Source: VRUE01 sp036276735 (GTDB taxonomy: Bacteria > Actinomycetota > Thermoleophilia > Solirubrobacterales > 70-9). Taken from it: DNA of 63,477 nucleotides. Within the stretch, counting starts at the first letter, position 1; every line of letters begins with the position of its first letter. The notes beneath the pieces were generated by a model, which had not been told where the DNA came from, did not search any database, and saw nothing but the letters and a program-made list of their open reading frames with translations. The position numbers and the translations under genes are program-made. The stretch spans positions 1-63,477 of the forward strand of contig DASUOH010000020.1 in assembly GCA_036276735.1 (NCBI GenBank), in the 5' to 3' direction. Below, piece after piece: positions 46,745 through 55,472 of the stretch.

Positions 46745-48239
46745 CGCCGCCGTCGTCCCTTCCGGTGCGAGTTATGTCCGTCTCGCTTACATAAGTCGCA
46801 CCGGAACGCGCGGAGCTGGCGTCGAACTCGATCGCCCGCTCCAGCGCGTAGGCGGCGTCGAGCAGGCGCTGCTCGGCGAAGGCCGGCGCGGCGATCTGGA
46901 AGCCGACCGGCAGCCGCGGCCCGCCGCCCTGCGGCTCGGCGAGGCCGGCCGGGATCGAGATCGCCGGGATGCCGGCGAGGCTCATCGGCACCGTGAAGAA
47001 GTCGTTCATGTACATCGCCAGCGGGTCGTCGGTCTTCTCACCGAGGCGGAAGGCGACCGAGGGGGAGGTCGGCGTGACGACGAAGTCGAAGCGCGAGAAG
47101 GCGTCGCGGAAGTCGTCGGCGATCTTGGTGCGGACCTTCTGGGCGCGCCCGTAGTAGGCCTCGTAGTAGCCGGAGGAGAGCGCGTAGGTGCCGAGCATGA
47201 TGCGGCGCTTCACCTCGTCGCCGAAACCCTCGGCGCGGGTCGTCTCGTACATCTCGATCAGGTCGCCCGCCTCGCCGGCGCGCAGCCCGTAGCGGACGCC
47301 GTCGTAGCGGGCCAGGTTGGCCGATGCCTCGGCCGGGGCGATCACGTAGTAGGCGGAGATGCCGTGCTCGGAGTGCGGCAGCGAGGTCTCGTCGACCTCA
47401 CCGCCCAGCTCCTCGATCCGGGCCAGCGTCTGCTCGAAGACGGCTCGCACCCCCGGCTCGATCGCGTCGTGGGCGAGCTCGGAGGGAACCGCGAAGCGCA
47501 GGCCGCTGAGGTCCTCGCGGCTGGGCGCCTCGACTCCGCCGTCGATCCCGACCGAGGTCGAATCGCAGGGGTCGCGGCCCTGCAGGGCGGCCAGGAGCAG
47601 CGCCGCGTCGGTTACGTCCCGGGTCAGCGGCCCGCACTGGTCGAGCGAGGAGGCGAAGGCGATCATCCCGTAGCGCGAAATCGACCCGTAGGTGGGCTTG
47701 AGGCCGACGATGCCGCAGAGCGCCGCTGGCTGGCGAATCGAGCCGCCGGTGTCGGTGCCGATCGCGCAAGGTGCCAGGCCGCCGCCGACCACGGCCGCGG
47801 AGCCGCCCGAGGAGCCGCCCGGCACGCGCTCTCGGTCCCAGGGATTGCGCACCGGGCCGTAGGCGGAGTTCTCGTTGGAGGAGCCCATCGCGAACTCGTC
47901 CATATTGGTCTTGCCGAGCAGGCTTGCGCCCGCCTCGACGAGGCGCTGCACGGCAGTGGCCGTGTAGGGCGGCCGGTAGCCCTCGAGGATGCGCGAGCCG
48001 GCCGTCGTCTCGATCCCCTCGGTGCAGAAGATGTCCTTGACCGCGACCGGAATGCCGGCCAGCGGCCCCGTGCCGTCGCCCTCCCCGACGCTGTCCTCGC
48101 CGCGCCACAGGTAGGCGTTCAGCTCGTCGCCCGCCGCCTCCTCGCGCCAGGCGGCCGCGTACTCGTCGGCCGAGACGTCCCCGGCGGCGATCCGCTCCGT
48201 CGCCGCGGCGACGGTCAGGTCGAGCAGGTCGCGGCTCAT
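46737..48239 (-). CDS. gatA: Aspartyl/glutamyl-tRNA amidotransferase subunit A
   Basis: Glutaminase subunit of GatCAB. Amidase-signature protein of 500 residues: the catalytic Lys is in GIPVAVKDIFCTEG, and the Ser-cisSer pair in VPGGSSGGSAAVVGGG followed by GTDTGGSIRQPAALCG. Domain order and length are normal. Its start overlaps the gatC stop as ATGA. Confidence 0.97.
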   Translation of the reverse strand: MSRDLLDLTVAAATERIAAGDVSADEYAAAWREEAAGDELNAYLWRGEDSVGEGDGTGPLAGIPVAVKDIFCTEGIETTAGSRILEGYRPPYTATAVQRLVEAGASLLGKTNMDEFAMGSSNENSAYGPVRNPWDRERVPGGSSGGSAAVVGGGLAPCAIGTDTGGSIRQPAALCGIVGLKPTYGSISRYGMIAFASSLDQCGPLTRDVTDAALLLAALQGRDPCDSTSVGIDGGVEAPSREDLSGLRFAVPSELAHDAIEPGVRAVFEQTLARIEELGGEVDETSLPHSEHGISAYYVIAPAEASANLARYDGVRYGLRAGEAGDLIEMYETTRAEGFGDEVKRRIMLGTYALSSGYYEAYYGRAQKVRTKIADDFRDAFSRFDFVVTPTSPSVAFRLGEKTDDPLAMYMNDFFTVPMSLAGIPAISIPAGLAEPQGGGPRLPVGFQIAAPAFAEQRLLDAAYALERAIEFDASSARSGATYVSETDITRTGRDDGGDG

Positions 48240-48529
48240 TCGGCCTCGGCCTGCGGCGAGGGGACGCGGAAGGCACCCTCGGCCGGATCCGGCGCCGCCG
48301 CCAGCATCGTCTCGCGCGGCCAGCTCGGCCGCGGCTCGTCGGGGCGCAGCACGTTCTCCAGCTCGACCACGTGGGAGGTCGGCGCTACCTCGTCGAGGTC
48401 GAGCTCGCCGATCCGGTCAACGTGCTCGAGGATCCCCGACAGCTCCCCCGCCATCCGCTCCAGCTCGGCCTCTGAGAGCCGCAGCCGGGCCAGCTTGGCG
48501 ACGTGGAGGACTTGCTCGCGTTCGATCAC
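48236..48529 (-). CDS. gatC: Aspartyl/glutamyl-tRNA amidotransferase subunit C
   Basis: Small structural subunit bridging GatA and GatB. 97 residues from GTG 48529 (VIEREQVLHVAKLARLRLSE), with LSGILEHVDRIGELDLDEV and the conserved LRPDEPRPSWPRETMLAAAPD. The frame is open to 48571, but family proteins begin at the VIEREQV segment. First gene of gatCAB. Confidence 0.95.
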   Translation of the reverse strand: MIEREQVLHVAKLARLRLSEAELERMAGELSGILEHVDRIGELDLDEVAPTSHVVELENVLRPDEPRPSWPRETMLAAAPDPAEGAFRVPSPQAEAE

Positions 48530-48594
48530 GGCGGGGATTCTAGGTTGCGCGCGTAGCCTTGCCTGATCCAACCCGAGAAACCAGGAGGTAGCGA

Positions 48595-49044
48595 ATGATC
48601 GGCACCTCCCGGCGCATACTGGCTGACCAGCCAGTTAGAGTCCGCCGCATGCGTGGGCAGACGGCGGAGCGGTTCGTGACGGCGAGCCTGCGTCTGATGG
48701 CGCTCGGGTTCGCGGCCGTCGGCATCCTCTTCGTCGCCGCCCCCGGCTTCTTTGTCGACGGGACCGACGACCGGCTCTGGCTGGCGCTCGCCTTCGCCTA
48801 CATGGCGGTCATCACCGGCATCGCGCTGGTCGCCCAGGCCGACGTGGTGCGGTACCGGCCGCTGCTGCTCGTGCTGGCCGCCGGCAAGACGGCCTCTTCG
48901 CTCGGGTCCCTCGCCTACTACGCCTTCGAGGAAGACTCCTTCTTCCTGCTCCTCAACTTCGCGGTCGACGGCTTCCTCGCGGCCGCCTCGCTGTGGCTGT
49001 GGGCGCTTGCCGGCCGGGTCGACCGCTCGCCGGCCCCCGGCTGA
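48595..49044 (+). CDS. Small four-helix membrane protein of unknown function
   Basis: 149 residues, preceded by a near-perfect AGGAGGT five bases before the ATG. After a basic N-terminus come about four hydrophobic helices (about 33-50, 60-80, 86-105, 115-137). No recognised motif. Its TGA stop lies in the same frame as the following oxidoreductase, whose conserved N-terminal segment begins immediately after that stop, so the two may be a split or read-through fusion. It may be a membrane anchor for the oxidoreductase. Confidence 0.75.
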   Translation: MIGTSRRILADQPVRVRRMRGQTAERFVTASLRLMALGFAAVGILFVAAPGFFVDGTDDRLWLALAFAYMAVITGIALVAQADVVRYRPLLLVLAAGKTASSLGSLAYYAFEEDSFFLLLNFAVDGFLAAASLWLWALAGRVDRSPAPG

Positions 49045-49104
49045 CAGCGCGCGCCGGGGCTCTCGGCCACCGAGCAGCGCACCCTTAGCGCGATCTGCGA
49101 GGCG

Positions 49105-50967
49105 ATGGCCCCCGCCCTCGACGGGCTGCCCGCCGCCGAGCGGGAGGTCGACGTCTCCGGCCCGATGGCCCGCTTCCTCGTCTCGCTCTCGCCGCGGGCA
49201 CTGCGCCAGATCAGGCTCGCCCTGCGCGCCTTCGAGTGGCTGCCTTTCCCGTGGCGCTTCAGCCGGCTCGACGTCCCCACCCGCGAAGGCTTCCTGGCAC
49301 GGATGGAGCGCTCGCGCTTCGGCCTCTACCACCAACTGCTGCTGATGGCGAAGACGTTCACGACGCTCGGCTATGCGATCGACCCGCGGGTCGAAGCGAG
49401 GGTCGGAATCGAGACCGCCTGCCGGCTCGACGACGGCGCGGTGCCCGCGGCGGCAGGCTCGCTGGGCGCGACGCGCCCGCAGGGCACGGCGGAGGAGTGC
49501 GACGTGGCGATTATCGGCTCGGGCGCCGGTGGCGCCGCCGCCGCGGCGGTGCTCGCCGAGGCCGGTCTCGACGTCCTCGTGCTGGAGGCCGGTGACGCCT
49601 ACGACCGCGCCAGCTACCCCAGCGATCCGCTCGACGCGATCGCCTCGCTCTACCGCGACGGCGGCCTGACGATCGCCGAGGGACGCCCGCCGATCCCGGT
49701 GCCGGTCGCGCGGACCGTCGGCGGCACCACGGTGATCAACTCGGGGACCTGCTTCCGCGCCCCCGAGGCCGTGCTCGGCCACTGGCAGGATCGCTACGGG
49801 GTCGAGTGGGCCGGCAACCTGGCCCCGGACTTCGCGGAGGCCGAGGAGTTCCTGCAGGTGACTCCGGTCGACCCCGAGCGGATGGGCCGCAACGGGCAGC
49901 TGGCGATGGAGGGCGCCGCGGCGCTCGGGGTGAGCGGCGGGCCGATCGCCCGCAACGCCGGCCGCTGCGTTCAGTGCAGCTCCTGCCCCTACGGCTGCCG
50001 CATCGACGCCAAGCGGGCGATGCACGTCAGCTACCTGCCCCGGGCGGTCGCCGCCGGCGCGCGGCTGCGCAGCGGCGTCGAAGCGTGCCGGGTGGTCGTC
50101 GATGGCGGGCGCGCCGCGGGAGTGAGCTGCCGGGCCACCGGCGAGGACGGGCGCTCGCGGCCCTACGACGTCCGTGCCCGCGTCGCGACGATCGTCGCCG
50201 GCGGCGCTTTCGGTACCCCCGAGCTGCTGATCCGCTCCGGGCTCGGCGGCCGCCAGGTCGGCCGCAACCTCCACGTCCACCCCGCCTGCTGGGTGGGCGG
50301 CCGCTACGAGGAGGACGTGCGCGGCTGGGAGGGCGTCATGCAGAGCTACTACGTCGACGAGTGGGAGCCGCAGCGGATCCTGCTCGAGGCAACCTTCACC
50401 CCCTTGCCGTTCGGCGGCGCCTGGCTGCTCGGTTCCGGCCGAGAGCACCAGGAGTCGATCCTCGGGTTCGGCAAGGTCGCCTCGATCGGAGTCCAGCTGG
50501 CCGACGAGTCGAGCGGGCGAGTCGGCCTGGCTGGAGACGGCTCGCTACGCGCGAGGTATGACCTGACCGACGCCGACGCTCGCCGCCTCGTCTTCGGCAT
50601 CGCCCGGGCCGCCGAAGTCCATTTCGCCGCCGGGGCCAAGGAGGTCTATCCCAATATCGGCCGCGCGGCGGTGCTGCGGCCCGGCGACCTCGCCGAGTTC
50701 GAGTCGACCTCGTTCCGGCCTTCGGAGCTGCGCCTCGAGGCCTTCCACCCGATGGGGACCGCCCGAATCGCCGCCGAGCCCCGCGAGGGCGTCTGTGCCT
50801 CAGATGGCTCGGTGAACGGGGTCGGCGGCCTCTACGTCGCCGACGCTTCGCTCTTCCCGACGGCGGTCTGGGTCAACCCGATGATGACCATCATCGCCTT
50901 CGCGAAGCAGGTGGCAGCCGGGGTCGCCGAAGCGACCCCGGCGTCAAAACCCCGAAGCCTCGTCTAG
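49105..50967 (+). CDS. FAD-dependent GMC-type oxidoreductase
   Basis: 620 residues from ATG 49105. An N-terminal helical segment similar to gluconate 2-dehydrogenase subunit 3 precedes the FAD fold CDVAIIGSGAGGAAAAAVLAEAG (near residue 132). TVGGTTVINSGTCFR and the C-terminal FHPMGTARI and YVADASLFPTAVWVNPMMTI are GMC-family signatures. CVQCSSCPYGCRIDAKRAM is a Cys-rich loop. The helical segment extends back through LSATEQRTLSAICEA to 49045, but there is no start codon there, only the preceding gene's TGA. Substrate probably an alcohol (long-chain or sterol); unproven. Confidence 0.87.
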   Translation: MAPALDGLPAAEREVDVSGPMARFLVSLSPRALRQIRLALRAFEWLPFPWRFSRLDVPTREGFLARMERSRFGLYHQLLLMAKTFTTLGYAIDPRVEARVGIETACRLDDGAVPAAAGSLGATRPQGTAEECDVAIIGSGAGGAAAAAVLAEAGLDVLVLEAGDAYDRASYPSDPLDAIASLYRDGGLTIAEGRPPIPVPVARTVGGTTVINSGTCFRAPEAVLGHWQDRYGVEWAGNLAPDFAEAEEFLQVTPVDPERMGRNGQLAMEGAAALGVSGGPIARNAGRCVQCSSCPYGCRIDAKRAMHVSYLPRAVAAGARLRSGVEACRVVVDGGRAAGVSCRATGEDGRSRPYDVRARVATIVAGGAFGTPELLIRSGLGGRQVGRNLHVHPACWVGGRYEEDVRGWEGVMQSYYVDEWEPQRILLEATFTPLPFGGAWLLGSGREHQESILGFGKVASIGVQLADESSGRVGLAGDGSLRARYDLTDADARRLVFGIARAAEVHFAAGAKEVYPNIGRAAVLRPGDLAEFESTSFRPSELRLEAFHPMGTARIAAEPREGVCASDGSVNGVGGLYVADASLFPTAVWVNPMMTIIAFAKQVAAGVAEATPASKPRSLV

Positions 50968-51587
50968 CTGCCCGCGGGAGGCGGCGGTGGGGGCGGCTGC
51001 TGCCCGGAAGGCGGTGGTGGGGGCGGTGGCGTGCCGGCCCGGCCGACCTCGGTATCGCGGGGACTGCCGCCAGGACCGGGCTGGTCGGAGCCGCCGCTGG
51101 AAAGCCGGTCGCCGACGTCGGCGAAGGTCATCCCTTCCTCGCGCATCGCGCTGTAACCGCCGTAGGCGATGCCGACGGCAGCCGCGAGGGCGAGAAAGAT
51201 CCCCAGCTTCAGCGTCACGTCGACCTCAACCCCGCCGAAGTCGGTGGCACCGGAGCCGGGCTGGTCGATGATCCGGTAGAGGATCAACAGCGCCGCGAGC
51301 GTGCCGAGCGCGGCGACGATCGCGTTGAGCGAAATCGGCGGCTCGAGGTCGGCGTCGGTCAGGCGGACGACCGCGACGCCGATCGCGACGACTATCGCCG
51401 CCATAAGGAAGAGCGGAATCACGTCGAGCGCATCCCAGGCGCTTCCTCCCGCCCCGGCCACATCGCCGGAGAAGCCGGGCACCCCCGACACCTCGACGCC
51501 GAACCAGTCGAAGAACATGAATACGAAGAGCAGGATCGCGGAGACAGCGGCGATCTGCTCCCCTCTGCTCAGCCTGTCGAGTTCCAT
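50964..51587 (-). CDS. Membrane protein with proline-rich C-terminal tail
   Basis: 207 residues from ATG 51587 (MELDRLSRGEQIAAVSAILL), chosen because GGAGGG lies at a suitable distance; a GTG two codons upstream is possible. Four hydrophobic helices (about 13-30, 55-80, 87-105, 125-145) are followed by a cytoplasmic or exposed tail rich in Gly and Pro (seven- and eight-proline runs near the end). Function unknown. Its stop overlaps the convergent oxidoreductase by 4 bases. Confidence 0.8.
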   Translation of the reverse strand: MELDRLSRGEQIAAVSAILLFVFMFFDWFGVEVSGVPGFSGDVAGAGGSAWDALDVIPLFLMAAIVVAIGVAVVRLTDADLEPPISLNAIVAALGTLAALLILYRIIDQPGSGATDFGGVEVDVTLKLGIFLALAAAVGIAYGGYSAMREEGMTFADVGDRLSSGGSDQPGPGGSPRDTEVGRAGTPPPPPPPSGQQPPPPPPPAGS

Positions 51588-51623
51588 CTGCACATCCCTC
51601 CAGAAGTAGGGTTCGAGCCGAGC

Positions 51624-52481
51624 CTATACCCGCGCCCGGGCGGCAACGAGAGTGTTGGCGAGCAGCATGGCGATCGTCATCGGACCGACTCCCCCGGGCA
51701 CGGGGGTGATCGCCCCGGCGATCCGGGCGGCGGCTTCGAAGTCGACGTCGCCGCGCAGGCCGTCGTCGGTGCGATTGACGCCGACGTCGATCACGGTCGC
51801 GCCCGGCTTCACCGCGTCCGCTCCGAGCAGCTCCGGGACGCCGACCGCGGCGACGAGGACGTCGGCGCGGCGGCAGGTGGCCGCCAGGTCACGGGTCCGC
51901 GAGTGGCAGACGGTCACGGTCGCGTTGGCGGCGAGCAGCAAGCGCGCCACCGGCACGCCGACCAGCTTCGAGCGGCCGACGACAACCGCCTCGGCGCCCT
52001 CCAGCTCTACCTCCTCCCGGGCGAGCAGCTCCATAACCCCCGCCGGCGTGCAGGGGACGAGCCCCGGCGTACCGTGAGCGAGCAGGCCGGCGTTGGTCGG
52101 GGTGAGGCCGTCGACGTCCTTGGCCGGATCGATCGCGGCGACAACGGCGTCGGAGTCCAGCTCCCCGGGCAGCGGCAGCTGGACCAGGATCCCGTCCACG
52201 GCGTCGTCCGCGTTCAGCTCGCCCACGACCCCCAGCAGCTCCTCCTGCGAGGTCTCTGCGCCAAGCGGCCGGTGGACCGACTCGATCCCCGCCTTCTCGC
52301 ACGCCTCGCGCTTCATGTTCACGTAGATCTCCGAAGCCGGGTCGTCGCCGACCAGGACCGTCGCGAGGCCGGGCCGGCGGCCGTGCTCGGAGGCGAAGGC
52401 CGCCGCTTCCGCAGCGACGCGCTCGCGGACCAATGCCGCGACCGCCTTGCCGTCGATCGTCCGCGCCGCCACCGCCCTCAC
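51624..52481 (-). CDS. folD: Methylenetetrahydrofolate dehydrogenase/cyclohydrolase
   Basis: Bifunctional one-carbon enzyme (5,10-methylene-THF to 10-formyl-THF). 285 residues with VLVGDDPASEIYVNMKREACEKAGI (catalytic Tyr and Lys), GILVQLPLPGELD, AKDVDGLTPTNAG, VVVGRSKLVGVPVA (NADP site), TVTVCHSRT and TPVPGGVGPMTIAMLL. A GTG start at 52481 overlaps the pcrA stop as GTGA; a second GTG at codon 4 is an alternative. Confidence 0.96.
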   Translation of the reverse strand: MRAVAARTIDGKAVAALVRERVAAEAAAFASEHGRRPGLATVLVGDDPASEIYVNMKREACEKAGIESVHRPLGAETSQEELLGVVGELNADDAVDGILVQLPLPGELDSDAVVAAIDPAKDVDGLTPTNAGLLAHGTPGLVPCTPAGVMELLAREEVELEGAEAVVVGRSKLVGVPVARLLLAANATVTVCHSRTRDLAATCRRADVLVAAVGVPELLGADAVKPGATVIDVGVNRTDDGLRGDVDFEAAARIAGAITPVPGGVGPMTIAMLLANTLVAARARV

Positions 52482-54667
52482 CGTTTGCGGATCGGGGCGT
52501 AGTCGGCCATCAGCTTGCGCTCGGAGCCGTCGCCGGAGAAGCGCACGACCACGACACCGCCCGCCTCGACCGACGTCACCACGCCATCGCCGAAGCTGGC
52601 GTGGACGACGTCGTCGCCGACGCGGAGCTCCAGCGCCGGGCCCGGATCGACCGGTGGCACCGCTTCGCTCGGCTGCCCCGACCCCCAGGCCGCGAACTGG
52701 CTCGGTCCGGTCGAGTGGCGCTCGGCCAGCTCGGCTGGGATCTCGTCGACGAAGCGGGAGGGCAGGTTGCGCTCGGCCCGGCCGAAGAGACGGCGTTCGC
52801 GCGTCCAGGTCATATACAGGCGGCGCCGCGCCCGGGTGATGCCGACGTAACAGAGCCGCCGCTCCTCCTCTTCGCCCCCCTCTTCCAGCGCTTTCATATG
52901 CGGGAAGGAGCCCTCCTCGCAGCCGACCACGAACACCGTGTCGTACTCGAGTCCCTTGGCGTTGTGGAGGGTCATCAGGGTGATCGCCGGCTCGTCGCGC
53001 AGGTCGTCCTGCTGCGTGTAGAGGGAGATCTGCTGCAAGTACTCCTCCAGCGGCGAGACCTCGCTGTCGCCCTCGCGTTCGCGCTCCAGGTCAAACTCCG
53101 CCGCGCCCGCGACCAGCGCCTCGAGGTTCTCGATCCGGCCGTCGGCTTCCGGCGTGCGCTCCGCGGCCAGCGCCTGCAGGTAGCCGCTCTCGTCGAGGAC
53201 CGCCTCGAGCAGCGACGCGACGGGGCCTTCACGTTCGGCGCGTTCGCGCAAGCCGGCCATCGTCTCGTAGAAACGCGAGATCGCCTTGATGGCGGCGCCA
53301 CTCATTCCCGGCACTTCCTCGACTCCCTCGAGCACGTCCCAGATCGACAGGCCCGTGGTGTTCGCGTATGAGGCCAGCCGTCCCTGGCTGGTTTTCCCGA
53401 TCCCCCGCCGCGGTGAGTTGACCACCCTGGCGAAGCACACCTGGTCGGCCGGGTTGGCGAGCAGGCTCAGGTATGCAACCGCGTCCTTGACCTCGGCCCG
53501 CTCGTAGAACTTGGTGCCGCCGATCACCTGGTAGGGGACGTCGAAGCGGTTCAGCGTGTCCTCGAGCACCCGGCTCATCGCGTTGGTGCGGTAGAAGATC
53601 GCGACATCCTCGCGGCGCACGTCCTCCTCCTCGGCGAGCCGCTCGATCTCACCGGCAACCCAGCGCGCCTCCTCGTGCTCGTCGGCCAGCTCGGACAGCT
53701 GCAGCGGCTCGCCGCCGGTCAGCTCCGTCCAGAGCCGCTTCGGCCGCCGCTCGCTGTTGTTCTCGACGACCGAGTTGGCGGCGGAGAGGATGGTCTGGGT
53801 CGAGCGGTAGTTCTGCTCGAGCTTGACCAGCTCGGCATCCGGGAAGTCGCGCTCGAAGTCGAGGATGTTGCGGATGTCGGCGTGGCGGAAGCTGTAGACC
53901 GACTGATCGTCGTCTCCTACCACCATCAGGTTACCGTGCTCGGCGACGAGCAGCTGCAGCAGCCGGTACTGCGCGTGGTTGGTGTCCTGGTACTCGTCGA
54001 CGAGGACGTGGCGGAAGGTGCGGCGCCAGCGCTCGCGGACGTCGTCGAAGAGCTCGAGCACGTTGACGGTGCGGACCAGCAGGTCGTCGAAGTCCATCGC
54101 GTTGTGCTCGAGCATCCGCTTCTCGTAGAGCGCCGCGACCTCGCTGTAGACCTCCCCGGTCACCTCTCCCAGCTGGTTCTTGGCGCCCGAGATCTGGGCC
54201 CGGATCGAGCGCGGCGGGTAGCGCTTCGGGTCGACGTGCAGCTCCTCGACGCAGCGTTTGACCACCCGCAGCGAGTCCTGCTCGTCGTAGATCGTGAAGC
54301 TTCGCTTGTAGCCGAGCCGCTCGGCGTCGATCCGCAGCATCCGCGCGCAGGCCGAGTGGAAGGTCGTCACCCACATCGCCCGGGCGGGACCGCCGACGAG
54401 GCTCTCGACGCGCTCGCGCATCTCGCTCGCCGCTTTGTTGGTGAAGGTGATCGCAAGGATCTCGTTCGGCTGGGCAGCGCCGGTGGCGAGGAGGTAGGCG
54501 ATGCGGTGCGTGAGGACGCGCGTCTTGCCGGAGCCGGCCCCGGCCAGGACCAGCAGCGGCCCCTCGCCGTGGCGGACGGCGTCGCGCTGCGGGTCGTTGA
54601 GGTCGGCTAGGAGTCGCTCGGCGCGATCGGCGCCGGGTTCGGTCGGGGCTGCGTCGGTTTGAAGCAC
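52478..54667 (-). CDS. pcrA: ATP-dependent DNA helicase PcrA/UvrD
   Basis: Superfamily 1A 3'-5' helicase for excision repair and clearing replication blocks. 729 residues: Q motif LNDPQRDAVRHGEGP, Walker A LAGAGSGKTRVLTHR, motif II LVDEYQDTNHAQY, motif III VGDDDQSVYSFRHA, motif IV YRSTQTI, motif V LMTLHNAKGLEYDTVFV and motif VI YVGITRARRRLYM. The last about 60 residues (GDDVVHASFGDGVVTSVEAG) form the Tudor-like C-terminal domain known to bind RNA polymerase in PcrA. Confidence 0.96.
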   Translation of the reverse strand: MLQTDAAPTEPGADRAERLLADLNDPQRDAVRHGEGPLLVLAGAGSGKTRVLTHRIAYLLATGAAQPNEILAITFTNKAASEMRERVESLVGGPARAMWVTTFHSACARMLRIDAERLGYKRSFTIYDEQDSLRVVKRCVEELHVDPKRYPPRSIRAQISGAKNQLGEVTGEVYSEVAALYEKRMLEHNAMDFDDLLVRTVNVLELFDDVRERWRRTFRHVLVDEYQDTNHAQYRLLQLLVAEHGNLMVVGDDDQSVYSFRHADIRNILDFERDFPDAELVKLEQNYRSTQTILSAANSVVENNSERRPKRLWTELTGGEPLQLSELADEHEEARWVAGEIERLAEEEDVRREDVAIFYRTNAMSRVLEDTLNRFDVPYQVIGGTKFYERAEVKDAVAYLSLLANPADQVCFARVVNSPRRGIGKTSQGRLASYANTTGLSIWDVLEGVEEVPGMSGAAIKAISRFYETMAGLRERAEREGPVASLLEAVLDESGYLQALAAERTPEADGRIENLEALVAGAAEFDLEREREGDSEVSPLEEYLQQISLYTQQDDLRDEPAITLMTLHNAKGLEYDTVFVVGCEEGSFPHMKALEEGGEEEERRLCYVGITRARRRLYMTWTRERRLFGRAERNLPSRFVDEIPAELAERHSTGPSQFAAWGSGQPSEAVPPVDPGPALELRVGDDVVHASFGDGVVTSVEAGGVVVVRFSGDGSERKLMADYAPIRKR

Positions 54668-54705
54668 CGCAGCCGAGAATAGAGAGGCGCGCGGCGGGCG
54701 ATCCC

Positions 54706-54742
54706 TGGCGCTTTCCTCGCGCTATGCGCGACTAACGCGCCA
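54706..54742. repeat. 37-bp palindromic repeat, copy 2 (pcrA-cysE gap)
   Basis: Two 16-nt arms, imperfectly complementary (13 of 16), around CTATG. The right half matches copy 1 (27539-27575) almost base for base. It ends one base before the cysE stop codon region on the plus strand, so it would lie at the 3' end of the cysK-cysE transcript. Confidence 0.55.
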
Positions 54743-54743
54743 G

Positions 54744-55472
54744 CTATCCCCCTGCCGAGGAGCGCCCGGTGCGGGTCCGCAGCTCCGCGTCGGCGCCCGC
54801 CGGCGGATCGCCGCCGTCGAGCTGCGCGATCCGCTCCTCGAGCCGCGCGATCCGCTCGGCGAGCGCCTTGATCGCCTCGGCGATCGGGTCAGGCAGGTGG
54901 ATCCAGTCGGCGTCGGGGCCTTCGACCCGCTGTCCTTCGACCTTGACCGGGTGGCCGGGGTTACCGACCACGGTCGAGCCCGGCGGCACGTCCTCGACGA
55001 CAACCGTGTTGGCGCCGATCTTGGCACCGTCGCCGACGTAGATCGGACCGAGTAGCTTGGCGCCGGAGCCGACCGTGACATTGTCGCCCAGGGTCGGGTG
55101 GCGCTTGCCTCGCTGGAAGCCGGTGCCGCCGAGCGTGACGCCCTGGTAGAGCGTCGCGCAGCAGCCGATTTCAGCCGTCTCGCCGATCACGACGCCGGAG
55201 CCGTGGTCGATGAAGAGTTCAGGACCGATCTTGGCGGCCGGGTGGATCTCGACGCCGGTGACTGCCCTGGTCAGGTAGGCGATCACGTTGGGGACGACCG
55301 CCACGCCGGCGCCGTGCAGGGCGTGGGCGAAGCGGTGGGCAAGCAGCGCCTGGACTCCGCCCCAGCTGGTCAGGATCTCGAAGGTCGAGACCCCCTGCGC
55401 GGCCGGGTCCCGCTCGCGAGCCGCCTTGACGTCGGCTTTGATCTCACACGAAACACGGCGGAGCACACTCAT
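54744..55472 (-). CDS. cysE: Serine O-acetyltransferase
   Basis: Makes O-acetylserine, the acceptor for cysteine synthesis. 242 residues from ATG 55472 (MSVLRRVSCEIKADVKAARERDP). Left-handed beta-helix hexapeptide repeats include EIHPAAKIGPELFIDHGSGVVIG with catalytic His/Asp, LYQGVTLGG and HPTLGDNVTVGSGAKLLG. The C-terminal extension holds a short coiled coil, IKALAERIARLEERIAQLDG, and lacks the usual terminal Ile that inserts into CysK. It overlaps the cysK stop by 4 bases. Confidence 0.95.
   Translation of the reverse strand: MSVLRRVSCEIKADVKAARERDPAAQGVSTFEILTSWGGVQALLAHRFAHALHGAGVAVVPNVIAYLTRAVTGVEIHPAAKIGPELFIDHGSGVVIGETAEIGCCATLYQGVTLGGTGFQRGKRHPTLGDNVTVGSGAKLLGPIYVGDGAKIGANTVVVEDVPPGSTVVGNPGHPVKVEGQRVEGPDADWIHLPDPIAEAIKALAERIARLEERIAQLDGGDPPAGADAELRTRTGRSSAGG

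Noticed and set aside
49042..49044. TGA before the GMC oxidoreductase as selenocysteine
   Set aside because: No convincing SECIS-like hairpin directly after the TGA, and the position is in a linker, not an active site.
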